From PHAA01 sp034678805 (GTDB lineage Bacteria; Bacillota; Syntrophomonadia; Syntrophomonadales; Syntrophomonadaceae): DNA of 31,766 nucleotides. Positions 24,099 to 31,766 of this stretch are shown here, piece after piece; position 1 is the first letter of the stretch, and every line of letters starts with the position of its first letter. The notes below the pieces were generated by a model. It worked only from the letters and a program-made list of their open reading frames with translations, was not told the origin of the DNA and made no database searches. A program made the translations under genes and the position numbers. The stretch spans positions 1-31,766 of the forward strand of contig JAXDBN010000206.1 of the NCBI GenBank assembly GCA_034678805.1. The letters run 5' to 3'.

Positions 24099-24298
24099 TC
24101 ATTTACTTCCCAGAACCTCAGGAAATAATAAGTGCCATTGAATACAAGGAAATGGTGCAGATTAAGCTGCCATCGGGGGGACATGTTAACGCCGAACCTC
24201 TCGCTTACAACCAAATCAGGATAATAGGAATAGTCAGCACTGATCCAATGGACTATATGAATGAGAAGTATCAGCCCGGCATGGTTGTTACCCTCTAG
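24095..24298 (+). CDS. ylzJ: YlzJ-like protein
   Basis: A 67-residue protein with the layout of B. subtilis YlzJ: MIIYFPEPQE at the start, a middle segment VQIKLPSGGHVNAEPL and a tail with DPMDYMNEKYQPGMVV. There is no signal peptide or membrane segment. It overlaps the end of tepA by 4 bases, as in Bacillus where ylzJ stands between tepA and spoIIIE. The function is unknown. It is followed by a terminator, so the tepA-ylzJ pair is its own unit here. Confidence 0.85.
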   Translation: MIIYFPEPQEIISAIEYKEMVQIKLPSGGHVNAEPLAYNQIRIIGIVSTDPMDYMNEKYQPGMVVTL

Positions 24299-24323
24299 AG
24301 TTTGTTCAATCCGGGTCTAATGG

Positions 24324-24348
24324 GCACGTTCGTCAGAACGTGCTCTTT
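24324..24348 (+). terminator. Terminator after ylzJ
   Basis: A perfect 8-base stem GCACGTTC (24324-24331) with GAACGTGC (24336-24343), a GTCA tetraloop, then TCTTTTATT. Confidence 0.88.
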
Positions 24349-24374
24349 TATTAGTAATTTTTCTCAGATAGCTG

Positions 24375-24383
24375 TGCTATAAT
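24375..24383 (+). promoter_or_regulatory. Extended -10 promoter of uppP
   Basis: TGCTATAAT: a perfect TATAAT (24378-24383) with the extended TG one base upstream, 30 bases before uppP. No good -35 box is seen, as is common for extended -10 promoters. Confidence 0.55.
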
Positions 24384-24413
24384 TACTAGAGCATTGGCAG
24401 GGGAGGGCACTAT

Positions 24414-25193
24414 ATGACAATTTGGCAGGCATTATTTCTGGGGATGCTGCAGGGATTAACTGAGTTTTTGCCAGTGAGCAGTTCTGGACACCTGGTTATT
24501 TTTCAGCATGTTTTCGGAATTAATGAGGGGGCCATGACCTTTGATGTTCTGTTGCATCTGGGAACCCTTATTGCTGTTTTAGCTGCATTCTGGGATGACA
24601 TTTTATCCATAATAAAACAGCCTTTTTCCCGGCTGACTTATTTGATTGTAGTTGGGTGTATACCTGCTGGTCTTATGGGCTTTTTTCTGCAGCCTTTATT
24701 TGAAAAGGCTTTTGAGTCATTGTTAGTGGTCGGCATAGGACTATTGATAACCGGGTTGGTTCTAAAAATATCAGAAATCGTGGCCGATAATTCATTGAGC
24801 ATGAAAGAGGTTAAAGAGACAACCTATTGGAACGTTTTATTTATAGGCTTATTACAGGGGATAGCCATTATTCCGGGGATTTCCCGGTCTGGTTCAACAA
24901 TTGCCGGTGGGTTGCTGGCCGGTTTAGATCGTACCTTTGCAGCCCGTTATTCATTTCTGGTAGCCATTCCGGTTATTCTCGGTGCAGGCTTGGTTGAATT
25001 AAAAGATGTAACTGCTAATGGTTTTGCCGGGAGTGCTATTCCCTATATTGTAGGTCCGCTGACTGCTGCCGTTTTTGGTTTCATAGCAATTAAAATCGTG
25101 ATGAGACTAGTACGCAATGGCCGTTTATCCGTATTCTCTTACTATTGTTGGACCGTAGGGTCGCTAACTATTTTGGCGAGCTTTTTTTACTAG
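24414..25193 (+). CDS. uppP: Undecaprenyl-diphosphatase (BacA/UppP)
   Basis: An integral membrane phosphatase that recycles undecaprenyl pyrophosphate to the monophosphate used as lipid carrier for cell-wall precursors; extra copies give bacitracin resistance. The two family motifs are QGLTEFLPVSSSGH (13-26) and PGISRSGSTIAGG (154-166). Hydrophobic helices run through all 259 residues. AGGGGAGGG precedes the ATG. It has its own promoter and sits between ylzJ and spoIIIE, where B. subtilis has no such gene. Many genomes carry several copies, so this need not be the only one. Confidence 0.96.
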   Translation: MTIWQALFLGMLQGLTEFLPVSSSGHLVIFQHVFGINEGAMTFDVLLHLGTLIAVLAAFWDDILSIIKQPFSRLTYLIVVGCIPAGLMGFFLQPLFEKAFESLLVVGIGLLITGLVLKISEIVADNSLSMKEVKETTYWNVLFIGLLQGIAIIPGISRSGSTIAGGLLAGLDRTFAARYSFLVAIPVILGAGLVELKDVTANGFAGSAIPYIVGPLTAAVFGFIAIKIVMRLVRNGRLSVFSYYCWTVGSLTILASFFY

Positions 25194-25216
25194 CATAAAG
25201 CCAAATCTAATAATCC

Positions 25217-25243
25217 GTTATTTATTACTTCATTATAAATAAC
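25217..25243. repeat. AT-rich inverted repeat between uppP and spoIIIE
   Basis: A perfect 9-base inverted repeat GTTATTTAT (25217-25225) and ATAAATAAC (25235-25243) with a 9-base loop. It is too AT-rich for a strong terminator and has no T tract. An operator or weak terminator is possible. Confidence 0.35.
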
Positions 25244-25326
25244 CAGTTGGATTTCGGGATCCGCTTGTGTGGCGGACAAATAAATCTTGTTTATTATTTA
25301 GATCGTTTCAAAGGGTGAAAGTTAAG

Positions 25327-27555
25327 ATGGCCAAAAAAAAACCTATCCGGGCAGCTGATAAGCTTTCAGATCAACATTCACCTCCTCAGCCCAGACTTCT
25401 GGACACACCAATAAGGGCGGAAATTGCCGCTGTGATTTTATTCATGAGCGCGGTATTCATGCTGGTTTCATTAAATAATTCTGAAGGCATGGCCAGCGAT
25501 AAGCAATTTATAGGTTTACTGGGCACATACCTGACTACGGTTCTAGAAGGCCTTTTCGGTACGGTGGCCATAGTAATACCTTTCTTTGTACTCTTTTGGT
25601 CCATACATATTAGCTTATATAAAAAATGGTGGTCAATTCGTATGTGGGGCCTTACATTATTAGTGCTGTCCATTCTTGTTTATATGAGCAATTTTCAAAT
25701 TCCTCTCGGTCTCAGTCCCTGGGAGGCATCACTGAAAGGTATGGGCGGCGGCTACCTGGGTGGTGGATTGGCTTTTGTCTTAGTGCGTTTATTGGGTAGG
25801 ATCGGCCTGTCAGTGCTGCTGGTCTTATGCATGGTTTTATCTATAGTAATGATTCTGGAGAAATCATTATCAGAAATCGGCGTTTTTTTATGGGGTCGAT
25901 TTAAATCGCTTAAAGCCAGGTTAACCGACATAATGTTCTATGAAGAGGAGGCTGCAACTGCCAATGTGACTATTCCAGCCAGGGAGGCCTTGATAATCAG
26001 TGCCAATGATACTTCTGCGCCGGGCAATGATAATCAGGTGATCACACAACACCCCACAGAAGAACCGTCTAACAAAGATGTACAAGTATCTAAAAGCAGG
26101 ACCGCCAGCCAATTAGAATTGGTTTACCGCACTAAGATCCAATCAGACAGTTATGTAAAACCGTCCATTGAAATGCTTACTAATGTAGACAGTGATCGTT
26201 CCATTGATAAAAAGAATATTAAAGACAGCATAGCCATTCTGGAAGATACTTTTTCCAGTTTCGGAGTCAGTGTGAAGGTGAATCAGGTAAGTTGCGGACC
26301 GGCGGTAACCCGATATGAACTGACTCCGGCACCAGGCGTTAAGATCAGCAAAATAATAAGTCTTACCGACGATTTACAATTAAACCTGGCTGCTCCCGGA
26401 ATTCGCATCGAGGCCCCTATCCCTGGCAAATCAGCTATAGGGATCGAAGTACCCAGTTCCAAGATCGGTAGTGTAGGTTTGCGCAACATTCTGGGAGCGC
26501 TTTCTTTCAAAAAACTTAACAGCCCCCTGGCCATTGCTCTGGGCGAAGACATATCAGGCAATCCCGTAGTCGCTAAATTGAGTGATATGCCGCATCTGCT
26601 TATTGCAGGTTCTACTGGTTCTGGTAAAAGTGTCTGCCTCAACAGCATAATCATTAGTCTGCTGTATAACGCCACCCCGGATGAATTGAAGCTGGTTTTC
26701 ATTGATCCCAAAATGGTTGAGCTTACAGTATACAACGGGATTCCCCATTTAATGACTCCAGTAGTCACAGACCCCAAGAAAGCTGCCGTGGTGTTGCGTT
26801 GGATGACTACAGAAATGGAAAAACGCTATAAAATGTTTGCCGATCAAGGCGTACGGGATATTTATCGCTACAATCAGGCTGCTCAACCATTGCCGTTTGT
26901 CGTGATTATTATTGACGAATTGGCGGATTTAATGATGGTTGCCCCGGTTGAAGTGGAAGACTCCATATGTCGTCTGGCACAAATGGCCCGGGCCGCCGGG
27001 ATGCATTTGATAGTGGCTACCCAACGTCCCTCCGTCGATGTAGTGACCGGTATTATTAAGGCCAATATCCCATCACGGATTGCGTTTGCGGTATCATCAC
27101 AAACCGATTCCCGAACAATTCTTGATATTGGCGGTGCAGAGAAACTGTTGGGCAAAGGGGATATGCTTTTCTCTCCGGTCGGAGCAGTTAAGCCATATCG
27201 TGTTCAAGGTGCATTTGTATCGGATCGCGACATTGAAGCAACCGTGAATTTTATTAAGAGTCAAACAGCCAGCGGTGAAAACGTTGATCAGTTCAACGAG
27301 GTGGAGATGTCTATAGAACAGGCCGATTATGATGGCGGAGATGATCTTTTTTGGGAAGCCGTTAGAGTGATTGTCGAGAATCAAAAAGCCTCTGTATCGT
27401 TTCTGCAGCGTAAACTGCGGGTAGGTTACTCCAGAGCCGCACGGTTAATGGATATTATTGAGGAACGTGGCATAGTATCCGAGGCCGACTTGAATAAAAA
27501 AAGAGAAATATTGATAGATGAGCAGCAGTTGGAAAAACTGTACGCCAACAGATAA
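25327..27555 (+). CDS. spoIIIE: DNA translocase FtsK/SpoIIIE
   Basis: A septum-anchored ATPase pump that moves chromosomal DNA through the closing division or sporulation septum. In order: a basic N-terminus, four or five membrane segments (about residues 31-49, 75-98, 104-121, 158-178), a polar linker (about 200-290), the FtsK motor with Walker A GSTGSGKS (428-435) and Walker B VVIIIDE (525-531), and a C-terminal winged-helix gamma domain (about 670-722) that reads DNA polarity. I chose ATG 25327 behind AAAGGGTGA; the frame is open further upstream from 25267 without a ribosome binding site. The 742 residues are slightly shorter than B. subtilis SpoIIIE. The gene place and neighbours favour spoIIIE; sequence alone cannot exclude a general FtsK role. 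Confidence 0.95.
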   Translation: MAKKKPIRAADKLSDQHSPPQPRLLDTPIRAEIAAVILFMSAVFMLVSLNNSEGMASDKQFIGLLGTYLTTVLEGLFGTVAIVIPFFVLFWSIHISLYKKWWSIRMWGLTLLVLSILVYMSNFQIPLGLSPWEASLKGMGGGYLGGGLAFVLVRLLGRIGLSVLLVLCMVLSIVMILEKSLSEIGVFLWGRFKSLKARLTDIMFYEEEAATANVTIPAREALIISANDTSAPGNDNQVITQHPTEEPSNKDVQVSKSRTASQLELVYRTKIQSDSYVKPSIEMLTNVDSDRSIDKKNIKDSIAILEDTFSSFGVSVKVNQVSCGPAVTRYELTPAPGVKISKIISLTDDLQLNLAAPGIRIEAPIPGKSAIGIEVPSSKIGSVGLRNILGALSFKKLNSPLAIALGEDISGNPVVAKLSDMPHLLIAGSTGSGKSVCLNSIIISLLYNATPDELKLVFIDPKMVELTVYNGIPHLMTPVVTDPKKAAVVLRWMTTEMEKRYKMFADQGVRDIYRYNQAAQPLPFVVIIIDELADLMMVAPVEVEDSICRLAQMARAAGMHLIVATQRPSVDVVTGIIKANIPSRIAFAVSSQTDSRTILDIGGAEKLLGKGDMLFSPVGAVKPYRVQGAFVSDRDIEATVNFIKSQTASGENVDQFNEVEMSIEQADYDGGDDLFWEAVRVIVENQKASVSFLQRKLRVGYSRAARLMDIIEERGIVSEADLNKKREILIDEQQLEKLYANR

Positions 27556-27604
27556 ACTATGTTAGTATGGTCATAAGCATTTATTAAGGCCTGGGGGCTT
27601 GAGG

Positions 27605-28579
27605 ATGAAACTGACCGCACGGGAAAGAGAAATAGTGGAAGCGCTGCAAAAGCAGCCTCTTATATCGCAGGATGAGTTGGCCCAACATTTTGGTATAAGC
27701 CGTTCGTCGGTAGCGGTTCATATTTCCAATTTAATGAAGAAAGGTGTAATCCTCGGAAAGGGTTATGTTTTCAACAAGAAAGTATCTATTGTGGTACTGG
27801 GTCAGGTTTACTTGGAAATAAAGGTAGTTGGTGAGAAGGATCAGAGCCAGATTGACTTGGGACATGCTGGTTTCGCTCGGGACGTCTGTCAGGCTTTATC
27901 GGGATATGGGATTAGTTCTAAGGTGATAACTATGGTCGGAAATGAAGACTTAGGTACCCAGCTGCTAAATGAAATACAGGCCTTTGATGCTGATACATCC
28001 ACTGTATACAGACACCCTTCCAAAAGAACCTGCAAAAAGATTTTCGCCCAAAATGAATTGATATACCAAGAAGGATATACTCAAGATGATTATTACCAAG
28101 CCATAAATTCACGGGAGTGGGTAGCATCTAACTGTGACTGGCTAATTGTAGAATCACCATTCCTGGAGTATGTAAGCAAACGAATTGCCAGCCGCCCTGA
28201 TAGAAATACCTGCATATGTGGTACATGGCACATTTGTAACCGAAAACCTCCCGCGTTGAACGTTGCCAACCTGTTGGTCCTTGGAGTTGACGATTTCCAG
28301 GATTATGAACATTATGTGAACATTGGCTTGGATCTGCTGCAGTCAGGGACACAAAACTGTATTATCACTGATGGCAAAGACAATATGGTATTGGTTAATA
28401 GTTCTGGGGTTGGTGATTATCCCTTGCCGCCGAATCAGTCCTTCGATAGCCGGCTGGATTTGCATTTCTTTATGACCGGCCTGGTCTATGGCTTATCATC
28501 TGGTTACCCTATCAGACAAGCGATGAGAATAGCTAGTGGTACTGCCCAGACCGTTAGGGAGAAGAACCAGACTGTATGA
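27605..28579 (+). CDS. Winged-helix protein fused to a degenerate PfkB-like kinase domain
   Basis: Residues 1-55 form a MarR/LexA-like winged helix (LTAREREIVEALQ ... ISRSSVAVHISNLMKKG), the N-terminal type found in PfkB kinases such as YeiI. From about 60 to 320 the protein follows the ribokinase/PfkB fold: HAGFARDVCQALSGYG aligns with the GGxxRNVAENLARLG motif and DSRLDLHFFMTGLVYGL with DTTGAGDAFxAGLxxGL. The catalytic GAGD is thus replaced by LDLH (284-287), with His for the Asp base. It is probably a DNA-binding regulator that senses a ligand, not an active kinase; its targets are unknown. The ATG at 27605 follows GGGGG by 7 bases. 324 residues. Confidence 0.8.
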   Translation: MKLTAREREIVEALQKQPLISQDELAQHFGISRSSVAVHISNLMKKGVILGKGYVFNKKVSIVVLGQVYLEIKVVGEKDQSQIDLGHAGFARDVCQALSGYGISSKVITMVGNEDLGTQLLNEIQAFDADTSTVYRHPSKRTCKKIFAQNELIYQEGYTQDDYYQAINSREWVASNCDWLIVESPFLEYVSKRIASRPDRNTCICGTWHICNRKPPALNVANLLVLGVDDFQDYEHYVNIGLDLLQSGTQNCIITDGKDNMVLVNSSGVGDYPLPPNQSFDSRLDLHFFMTGLVYGLSSGYPIRQAMRIASGTAQTVREKNQTV

Positions 28580-28592
28580 TTCATGTTCGGAG

Positions 28593-29588
28593 GTGTTTTC
28601 AATAGCTATTTTTGGTGACAAATTACGCTTAGAAAGAGAAAGACAAGGCCATTCACTTGCCTATGTTGCCCAGGAAACCAAAATACGCCAGCAGTATCTT
28701 GCCGCCCTGGAGAATGAAGATTTTGACAGTCTCCCAGCTAGAGTTTATGCAGTTGGATTTGTAGCTAGTTATGCACGTTTTCTAAAATTGGACGCAGATA
28801 AGCTGGTAAATGAATTTAAAAACATTGCTTATAACAATGAAACAACTGATATTCGTTTACCTGAACCACCCGCGGAAGGAAAAATATTTGGATTCCCGGT
28901 TAGAAATGTATTAACAGCGACCATTTTTCTGGCTCTGGCAATCTGGCTTGGGAATTACGTGGCCGGATATATTTCCCAGCACGGCGTAAAAGAACCGCCG
29001 GCAATCGAGCAACCGAGCTCACCTTCAATCCCGGAGAATACCACCCCGGTCAATCAGCTTACTCTAGGTATCGAAGCCAAACAAAGAAGTTGGCTCCAAG
29101 TCACAGTTGACGGTAAGATACAATATGCAGGAATAATGGAAGCAGGGGAAAAGCAGTTCTTCTCAGCTCAGGATAAGATCGAGCTCAGAACCGGCAACGC
29201 TGGTGGAATAGACCTAGTGCTAAATGGCACCCCGGTGGATTCCATTGGGGGATCAGGGCAAGTAGCAGAAAGGACGTTTACCCGCAATAGTGCTAACACT
29301 AATGACCAGACTGTGCCAGCCGTAAGTCCGGCGGCTTCAGATTCCGTGGGATTGAATCTCGTTGTACAAGCTCAACAAAAAAGCTGGGTACAAGTAAAAG
29401 CTGATGGTCAGGTAGTATACTCGATGACAATGACCGAGGGAGAGTTACAGTCCTTTATGGCCAAGGAAACAATAGAGCTCTTCACCGGCAATGCTGGTGG
29501 AATAACTTTGCTGCTGAACAACCAACCGGTTGAACCACTGGGTTCTTCAGGACAAATTGCGGAAAAAACCTTCAGCGCAAACGAATAG
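28593..29588 (+). CDS. RodZ-like protein with HTH, one membrane segment and two C-terminal DUF4115-type domains
   Basis: A relative of RodZ/YmfM, which links MreB to cell shape, and located like B. subtilis ymfM near pgsA and cinA. Parts, numbered from the ATA codon at 28602: an Xre-like HTH (about 7-62), a membrane helix (about 104-122), a Pro/Ser-rich linker, then two similar domains at about 153-228 and 250-327, each with SW(L/V)QV, a turn with DG, IEL-TGNAGGI and a GSGQ/SSGQ-AE-TF end. Usual family members have one such domain. The only ordinary start in frame is GTG 28593, but it lies within GGAGG (28589-28593) and has no ribosome binding site of its own; ATA 28602 is ideally spaced (see findings). 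The protein has 331 residues from GTG. Confidence 0.85.
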   Translation: MFSIAIFGDKLRLERERQGHSLAYVAQETKIRQQYLAALENEDFDSLPARVYAVGFVASYARFLKLDADKLVNEFKNIAYNNETTDIRLPEPPAEGKIFGFPVRNVLTATIFLALAIWLGNYVAGYISQHGVKEPPAIEQPSSPSIPENTTPVNQLTLGIEAKQRSWLQVTVDGKIQYAGIMEAGEKQFFSAQDKIELRTGNAGGIDLVLNGTPVDSIGGSGQVAERTFTRNSANTNDQTVPAVSPAASDSVGLNLVVQAQQKSWVQVKADGQVVYSMTMTEGELQSFMAKETIELFTGNAGGITLLLNNQPVEPLGSSGQIAEKTFSANE

Positions 29589-29600
29589 GAGATTCAAATA

Positions 29601-30929
29601 GTGAAGGTTGGTTTTATTAGTCTAGGTTGTTCGAAAAACCGCGTCGATACCGAAATAATGATCGCAGCTGTTAAAAAAGCCGGATTCAGGATTGTCAATA
29701 AGCTGGAACGAGCCGAAATAATCATTATTAACACGTGCGGTTTCATTGACGCCGCCAAAGAGGAAGCAATCAATACTATTATTGAAATAGGAAAATTTAA
29801 AAACGGATATTTGCAGTATTTGATAGCTACCGGCTGCTTAGTACAAAGGTACGGTCAGGAATTAATGGATGAAATGCCTGAATTGGATGGGGTAGTCGGA
29901 CTGCCGTTTTTTCCGGACATTGATAAAGCAATAAGCCGTATATTATCCGGAGAACGCTTGGTCATGTCAGGTAGTCCTCCAGATATTTTTATAGAAAAAG
30001 GGCCGCGAATTTTAACAACGCCATCAGGTTCCGCGTACCTAAAAGTAACTGAAGGATGCAACAACCGCTGTAGTTATTGTGCAATACCATTAATTCGAGG
30101 CAAGTTGCGTTCGCGGCCTGCCTCCGAAATTGTAGAGGAAGCCCGCGAACTGGTAACCAGGGGAATTCGGGAATTAGTGATTATTGGACAGGATACTGCA
30201 GTATATGGAAAGGATTTAGGCGGAACTGATCTTTCAGGATTACTTGAGCAAATGGCCTATATAGATGGTCTGGATTGGATCCGTTTAATGTATCTTCACC
30301 CTGCTCATATTGATGACCGGCTAATTAATGCGATAGCAGCACTGCCTAAGGTTGTACCCTATTTGGATATACCCATTCAGCATGCGTCTGATGGTATTCT
30401 CGCAAGCATGAACCGCCATCATAATTGCGACTTATTGGTGAAACTAATTGGCAAGTTGAAGGCTGAGATAAATGGTTTAGTATTAAGGACCACGGTTATG
30501 TGTGGATTCCCAGGGGAAAGCGAAACTGACTTTGATTTATTATTAGACTTTATTAGGACCGCTGAATTTGACTGGCTGGGGTTTTTTGCTTTTACACCGG
30601 AAGAAGGTACCGTGGCTTCTACATTTTCTAACCAGGTGCCAGAGCCAGTTAAGAGGGAAAGGCTTGATAAGATTATGCAGCTGCAACAGGCCATAACACG
30701 CAGAAAAAACATGGCCAGAGTCGGTAATGATGAGAACATTCTTATATCTTCTCAGGCTGGCCGTAATCTATATATTGGCCGGAGCTATTTTCAGGCGCCC
30801 GAAGTAGATGGCATAACCATGGTCAAGAGCCAGTCTAAGCTTGGAAAAGGACAATTTGCCAAAGTCCGCCTGATTGGAATAAGAGATTATGATATGATTG
30901 GGGAACCATTTGATGAATATTCCGAATAG
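29601..30929 (+). CDS. rimO: Ribosomal protein uS12 methylthiotransferase
   Basis: A radical-SAM enzyme that adds a methylthio group to an aspartate of ribosomal protein S12. The N-terminal UPF0004 domain holds C10, C46 and C79, ligands of the auxiliary 4Fe-4S cluster. The radical-SAM motif CNNRCSYC gives C153, C157 and C160. A TRAM domain occupies about the last 65 residues. The 442 residues are normal, and SLGCSKNRVDTE at the start favours RimO over MiaB. The start is GTG 29601; its ribosome binding site TAGGAG overlaps the stop codon of the RodZ-like gene. The end overlaps pgsA by 17 bases. Confidence 0.96.
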   Translation: MKVGFISLGCSKNRVDTEIMIAAVKKAGFRIVNKLERAEIIIINTCGFIDAAKEEAINTIIEIGKFKNGYLQYLIATGCLVQRYGQELMDEMPELDGVVGLPFFPDIDKAISRILSGERLVMSGSPPDIFIEKGPRILTTPSGSAYLKVTEGCNNRCSYCAIPLIRGKLRSRPASEIVEEARELVTRGIRELVIIGQDTAVYGKDLGGTDLSGLLEQMAYIDGLDWIRLMYLHPAHIDDRLINAIAALPKVVPYLDIPIQHASDGILASMNRHHNCDLLVKLIGKLKAEINGLVLRTTVMCGFPGESETDFDLLLDFIRTAEFDWLGFFAFTPEEGTVASTFSNQVPEPVKRERLDKIMQLQQAITRRKNMARVGNDENILISSQAGRNLYIGRSYFQAPEVDGITMVKSQSKLGKGQFAKVRLIGIRDYDMIGEPFDEYSE

Positions 30930-31443
30930 TATTACTATTTTTCGAATCATATTGATACCGATTTTTGTGGTGTTAATGCTAACCAATCTTCCATATGGAG
31001 GGGTTTTAGGGGCGGCTATTTTTCTTTTTGCAGCTCTGACCGACAGCTTAGATGGCTACTTGGCTCGCAAGTGGAAACAGACCACCAAACTTGGAGCTAT
31101 CCTGGATCCACTGGCTGACAAGCTGTTAATAACGGCTGCTCTGATAAGTTTGGTGGAACTAGGCAAATTACCGGGATGGATCGCCATAGTCATTATTGGC
31201 CGCGAATTCGCAGTTACCGGATTGCGGGTAGTGAAAGCCGAAGAAGGGAAAATCATTCCTGCCAGTAAAATGGGTAAACTAAAGACCATTAGCCAGGTCA
31301 CCGCAGTTATGATCATAATGTTGGAGCACCTAATATACCCGCTGGGAATTCTGCATCTTGGTCAGTGGGCTATGTATATAGCAGTTATAATAACTTTAGT
31401 ATCCGGTATTGAGTATTTTATGAAGAATAAAATATCTTTTTGA
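30913..31443 (+). CDS. pgsA: CDP-diacylglycerol-glycerol-3-phosphate 3-phosphatidyltransferase
   Basis: A membrane enzyme making phosphatidylglycerol phosphate, precursor of the acidic lipids that also donate the diacylglyceryl group for lipoproteins. The CDP-alcohol phosphotransferase motif runs from D44 to D69 (DSLDGYLAR, then GAILDPLAD). Several hydrophobic helices fill the 176 residues. I chose ATG 30913, 9 bases after GGGGA; a TTG at 30898 in the same frame is poorer. It overlaps the end of rimO, suggesting translational coupling. Order rimO-pgsA-cinA is common in Firmicutes. Confidence 0.95.
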   Translation: MNIPNSITIFRIILIPIFVVLMLTNLPYGGVLGAAIFLFAALTDSLDGYLARKWKQTTKLGAILDPLADKLLITAALISLVELGKLPGWIAIVIIGREFAVTGLRVVKAEEGKIIPASKMGKLKTISQVTAVMIIMLEHLIYPLGILHLGQWAMYIAVIITLVSGIEYFMKNKISF

Positions 31444-31697
31444 CATCTTGGATTCTTCAACATGTCAGCTTAATAGTAATAGCCTCTGTGGGGGCTGCAA
31501 TACTTATTGTTATTTGCCTCAAAAATCTGCCTTTCTTTACTCATATCATACTTTTCTAATTTAGCTCCAATCATACTAATATGCCCCAGTGAGTTTCCGT
31601 TTCCATCTGTGTAGGTACGAGTTTAAGCCACAATTTTATAGAAATTGCTTATAATATTAAGAGACCTAGGCAAATTGTTTCTTGGGAGTGAAATTAA
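31444..31697. other. Gap between pgsA and cinA, possibly holding a gene remnant
   Basis: No complete gene is supported. On the minus strand an open frame of about 50 codons (31470-31622) without a usable start reads like protein (SLGHISMIGAKLEKYDMSKE, ending in SPHRGYYY); it may be the tail of a decayed gene. The + strand opposite has a 39-codon hydrophobic frame from TTG 31440 overlapping the pgsA stop, without a ribosome binding site. No clear terminator follows pgsA; AGCC...GGCT near 31481-31496 lacks a T tract. Confidence 0.35.
31627..31655 (+). promoter_or_regulatory. Candidate cinA promoter
   Basis: A perfect TATAAT (31650-31655) lies 42 bases before the cinA start, with a weak -35 (GCCACA, 31627-31632) at 17-base spacing. 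Confidence 0.45.
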
Positions 31698-31766
31698 TTG
31701 AGAGAAGCCTACATTATATCCACTGGTAATGAATTATTATCGGGAACTACCCGGGATAGCAATGCA
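31698..31766 (+). CDS. cinA: CinA-family protein (N-terminal fragment)
   Basis: The first 23 codons are inside the window: MREAYIISTGNELLSGTTRD and onward, matching the CinA opening (xxEIISxGTELLxGxxxxxNA). CinA proteins combine a MoaB/MogA-like domain with a nicotinamide-nucleotide amidase domain, often in a competence/recA neighbourhood. The TTG start at 31698 is preceded by GGGAG at good spacing. The call rests on the short motif plus position after pgsA. Confidence 0.75.
   Translation, partial: MREAYIISTGNELLSGTTRDSNA

Noticed and set aside
1..31766. Mobile elements, phage genes, CRISPR arrays, tRNA or rRNA genes
   Set aside because: None found by reading; there is no transposase- or integrase-like sequence, no regular direct repeats and no cloverleaf-like segment noticed.

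Overview
The window is a stretch of ordinary Firmicutes chromosome, densely packed and mostly on the + strand. The evidence is a PyrR-attenuated pyr operon, dipicolinate synthase genes, SpoIIIE and the order dpaA-dpaB-asd-dapG-dapA-rnj-tepA-ylzJ-spoIIIE known from Bacillus subtilis. Strong AGGAGG ribosome binding sites, frequent GTG/TTG starts and moderate GC point to a spore-lineage clostridium. A Syntrophomonas-type organism is my guess from overall flavour; it cannot be proved from this sequence. I see no tRNA, rRNA, CRISPR array, transposase or phage gene.

Layout. (1) 1-1800, minus strand: the start of an unknown membrane-anchored protein, and ahcY. (2) 1.9-6.2 kb: lspA, an unknown lipoprotein, a two-lobed HD protein and rluD, with two gene-poor gaps. 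(3) 6.2-13.6 kb: the pyr operon pyrR-pyrB-pyrC-pyrK-pyrD-pyrF-pyrE. It has a near-consensus promoter and two PyrR-dependent attenuators, one before pyrR and one before pyrB. pyrP and carAB are absent. A 99-residue unknown protein and a PAS-GGDEF diguanylate cyclase follow without a visible terminator. (4) 13.6-15.4 kb, minus strand: the ribosome quality-control factor rqcH (fbpA family). (5) 15.5-21.4 kb: dapB, then dpaA-dpaB and asd-dapG-dapA. Aspartate goes through Asd and DapA to the compound that DapB reduces for lysine and peptidoglycan, or that DpaAB oxidises to dipicolinate in the sporulating mother cell. (6) 21.4-25.2 kb: a possible small ORF, RNase J, the ClpP-like TepA, YlzJ and undecaprenyl-diphosphatase UppP. 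(7) 25.3-31.8 kb: spoIIIE/ftsK, a winged-helix protein fused to a decayed PfkB kinase, a RodZ-like protein, rimO, pgsA and the start of cinA.

No wholly new system is evident. The points most worth checking are: the HD protein, which looks like a tandem duplication with a dead N-terminal copy; the HTH-PfkB protein, whose catalytic GAGD motif is lost; the RodZ-like gene, whose only well-placed initiation codon is AUA and whose C-terminal domain is doubled; a 44-codon ORF before RNase J that begins like RNase J; an unassigned hairpin between dapB and its terminator; and the extra genes at the end of the pyr operon.
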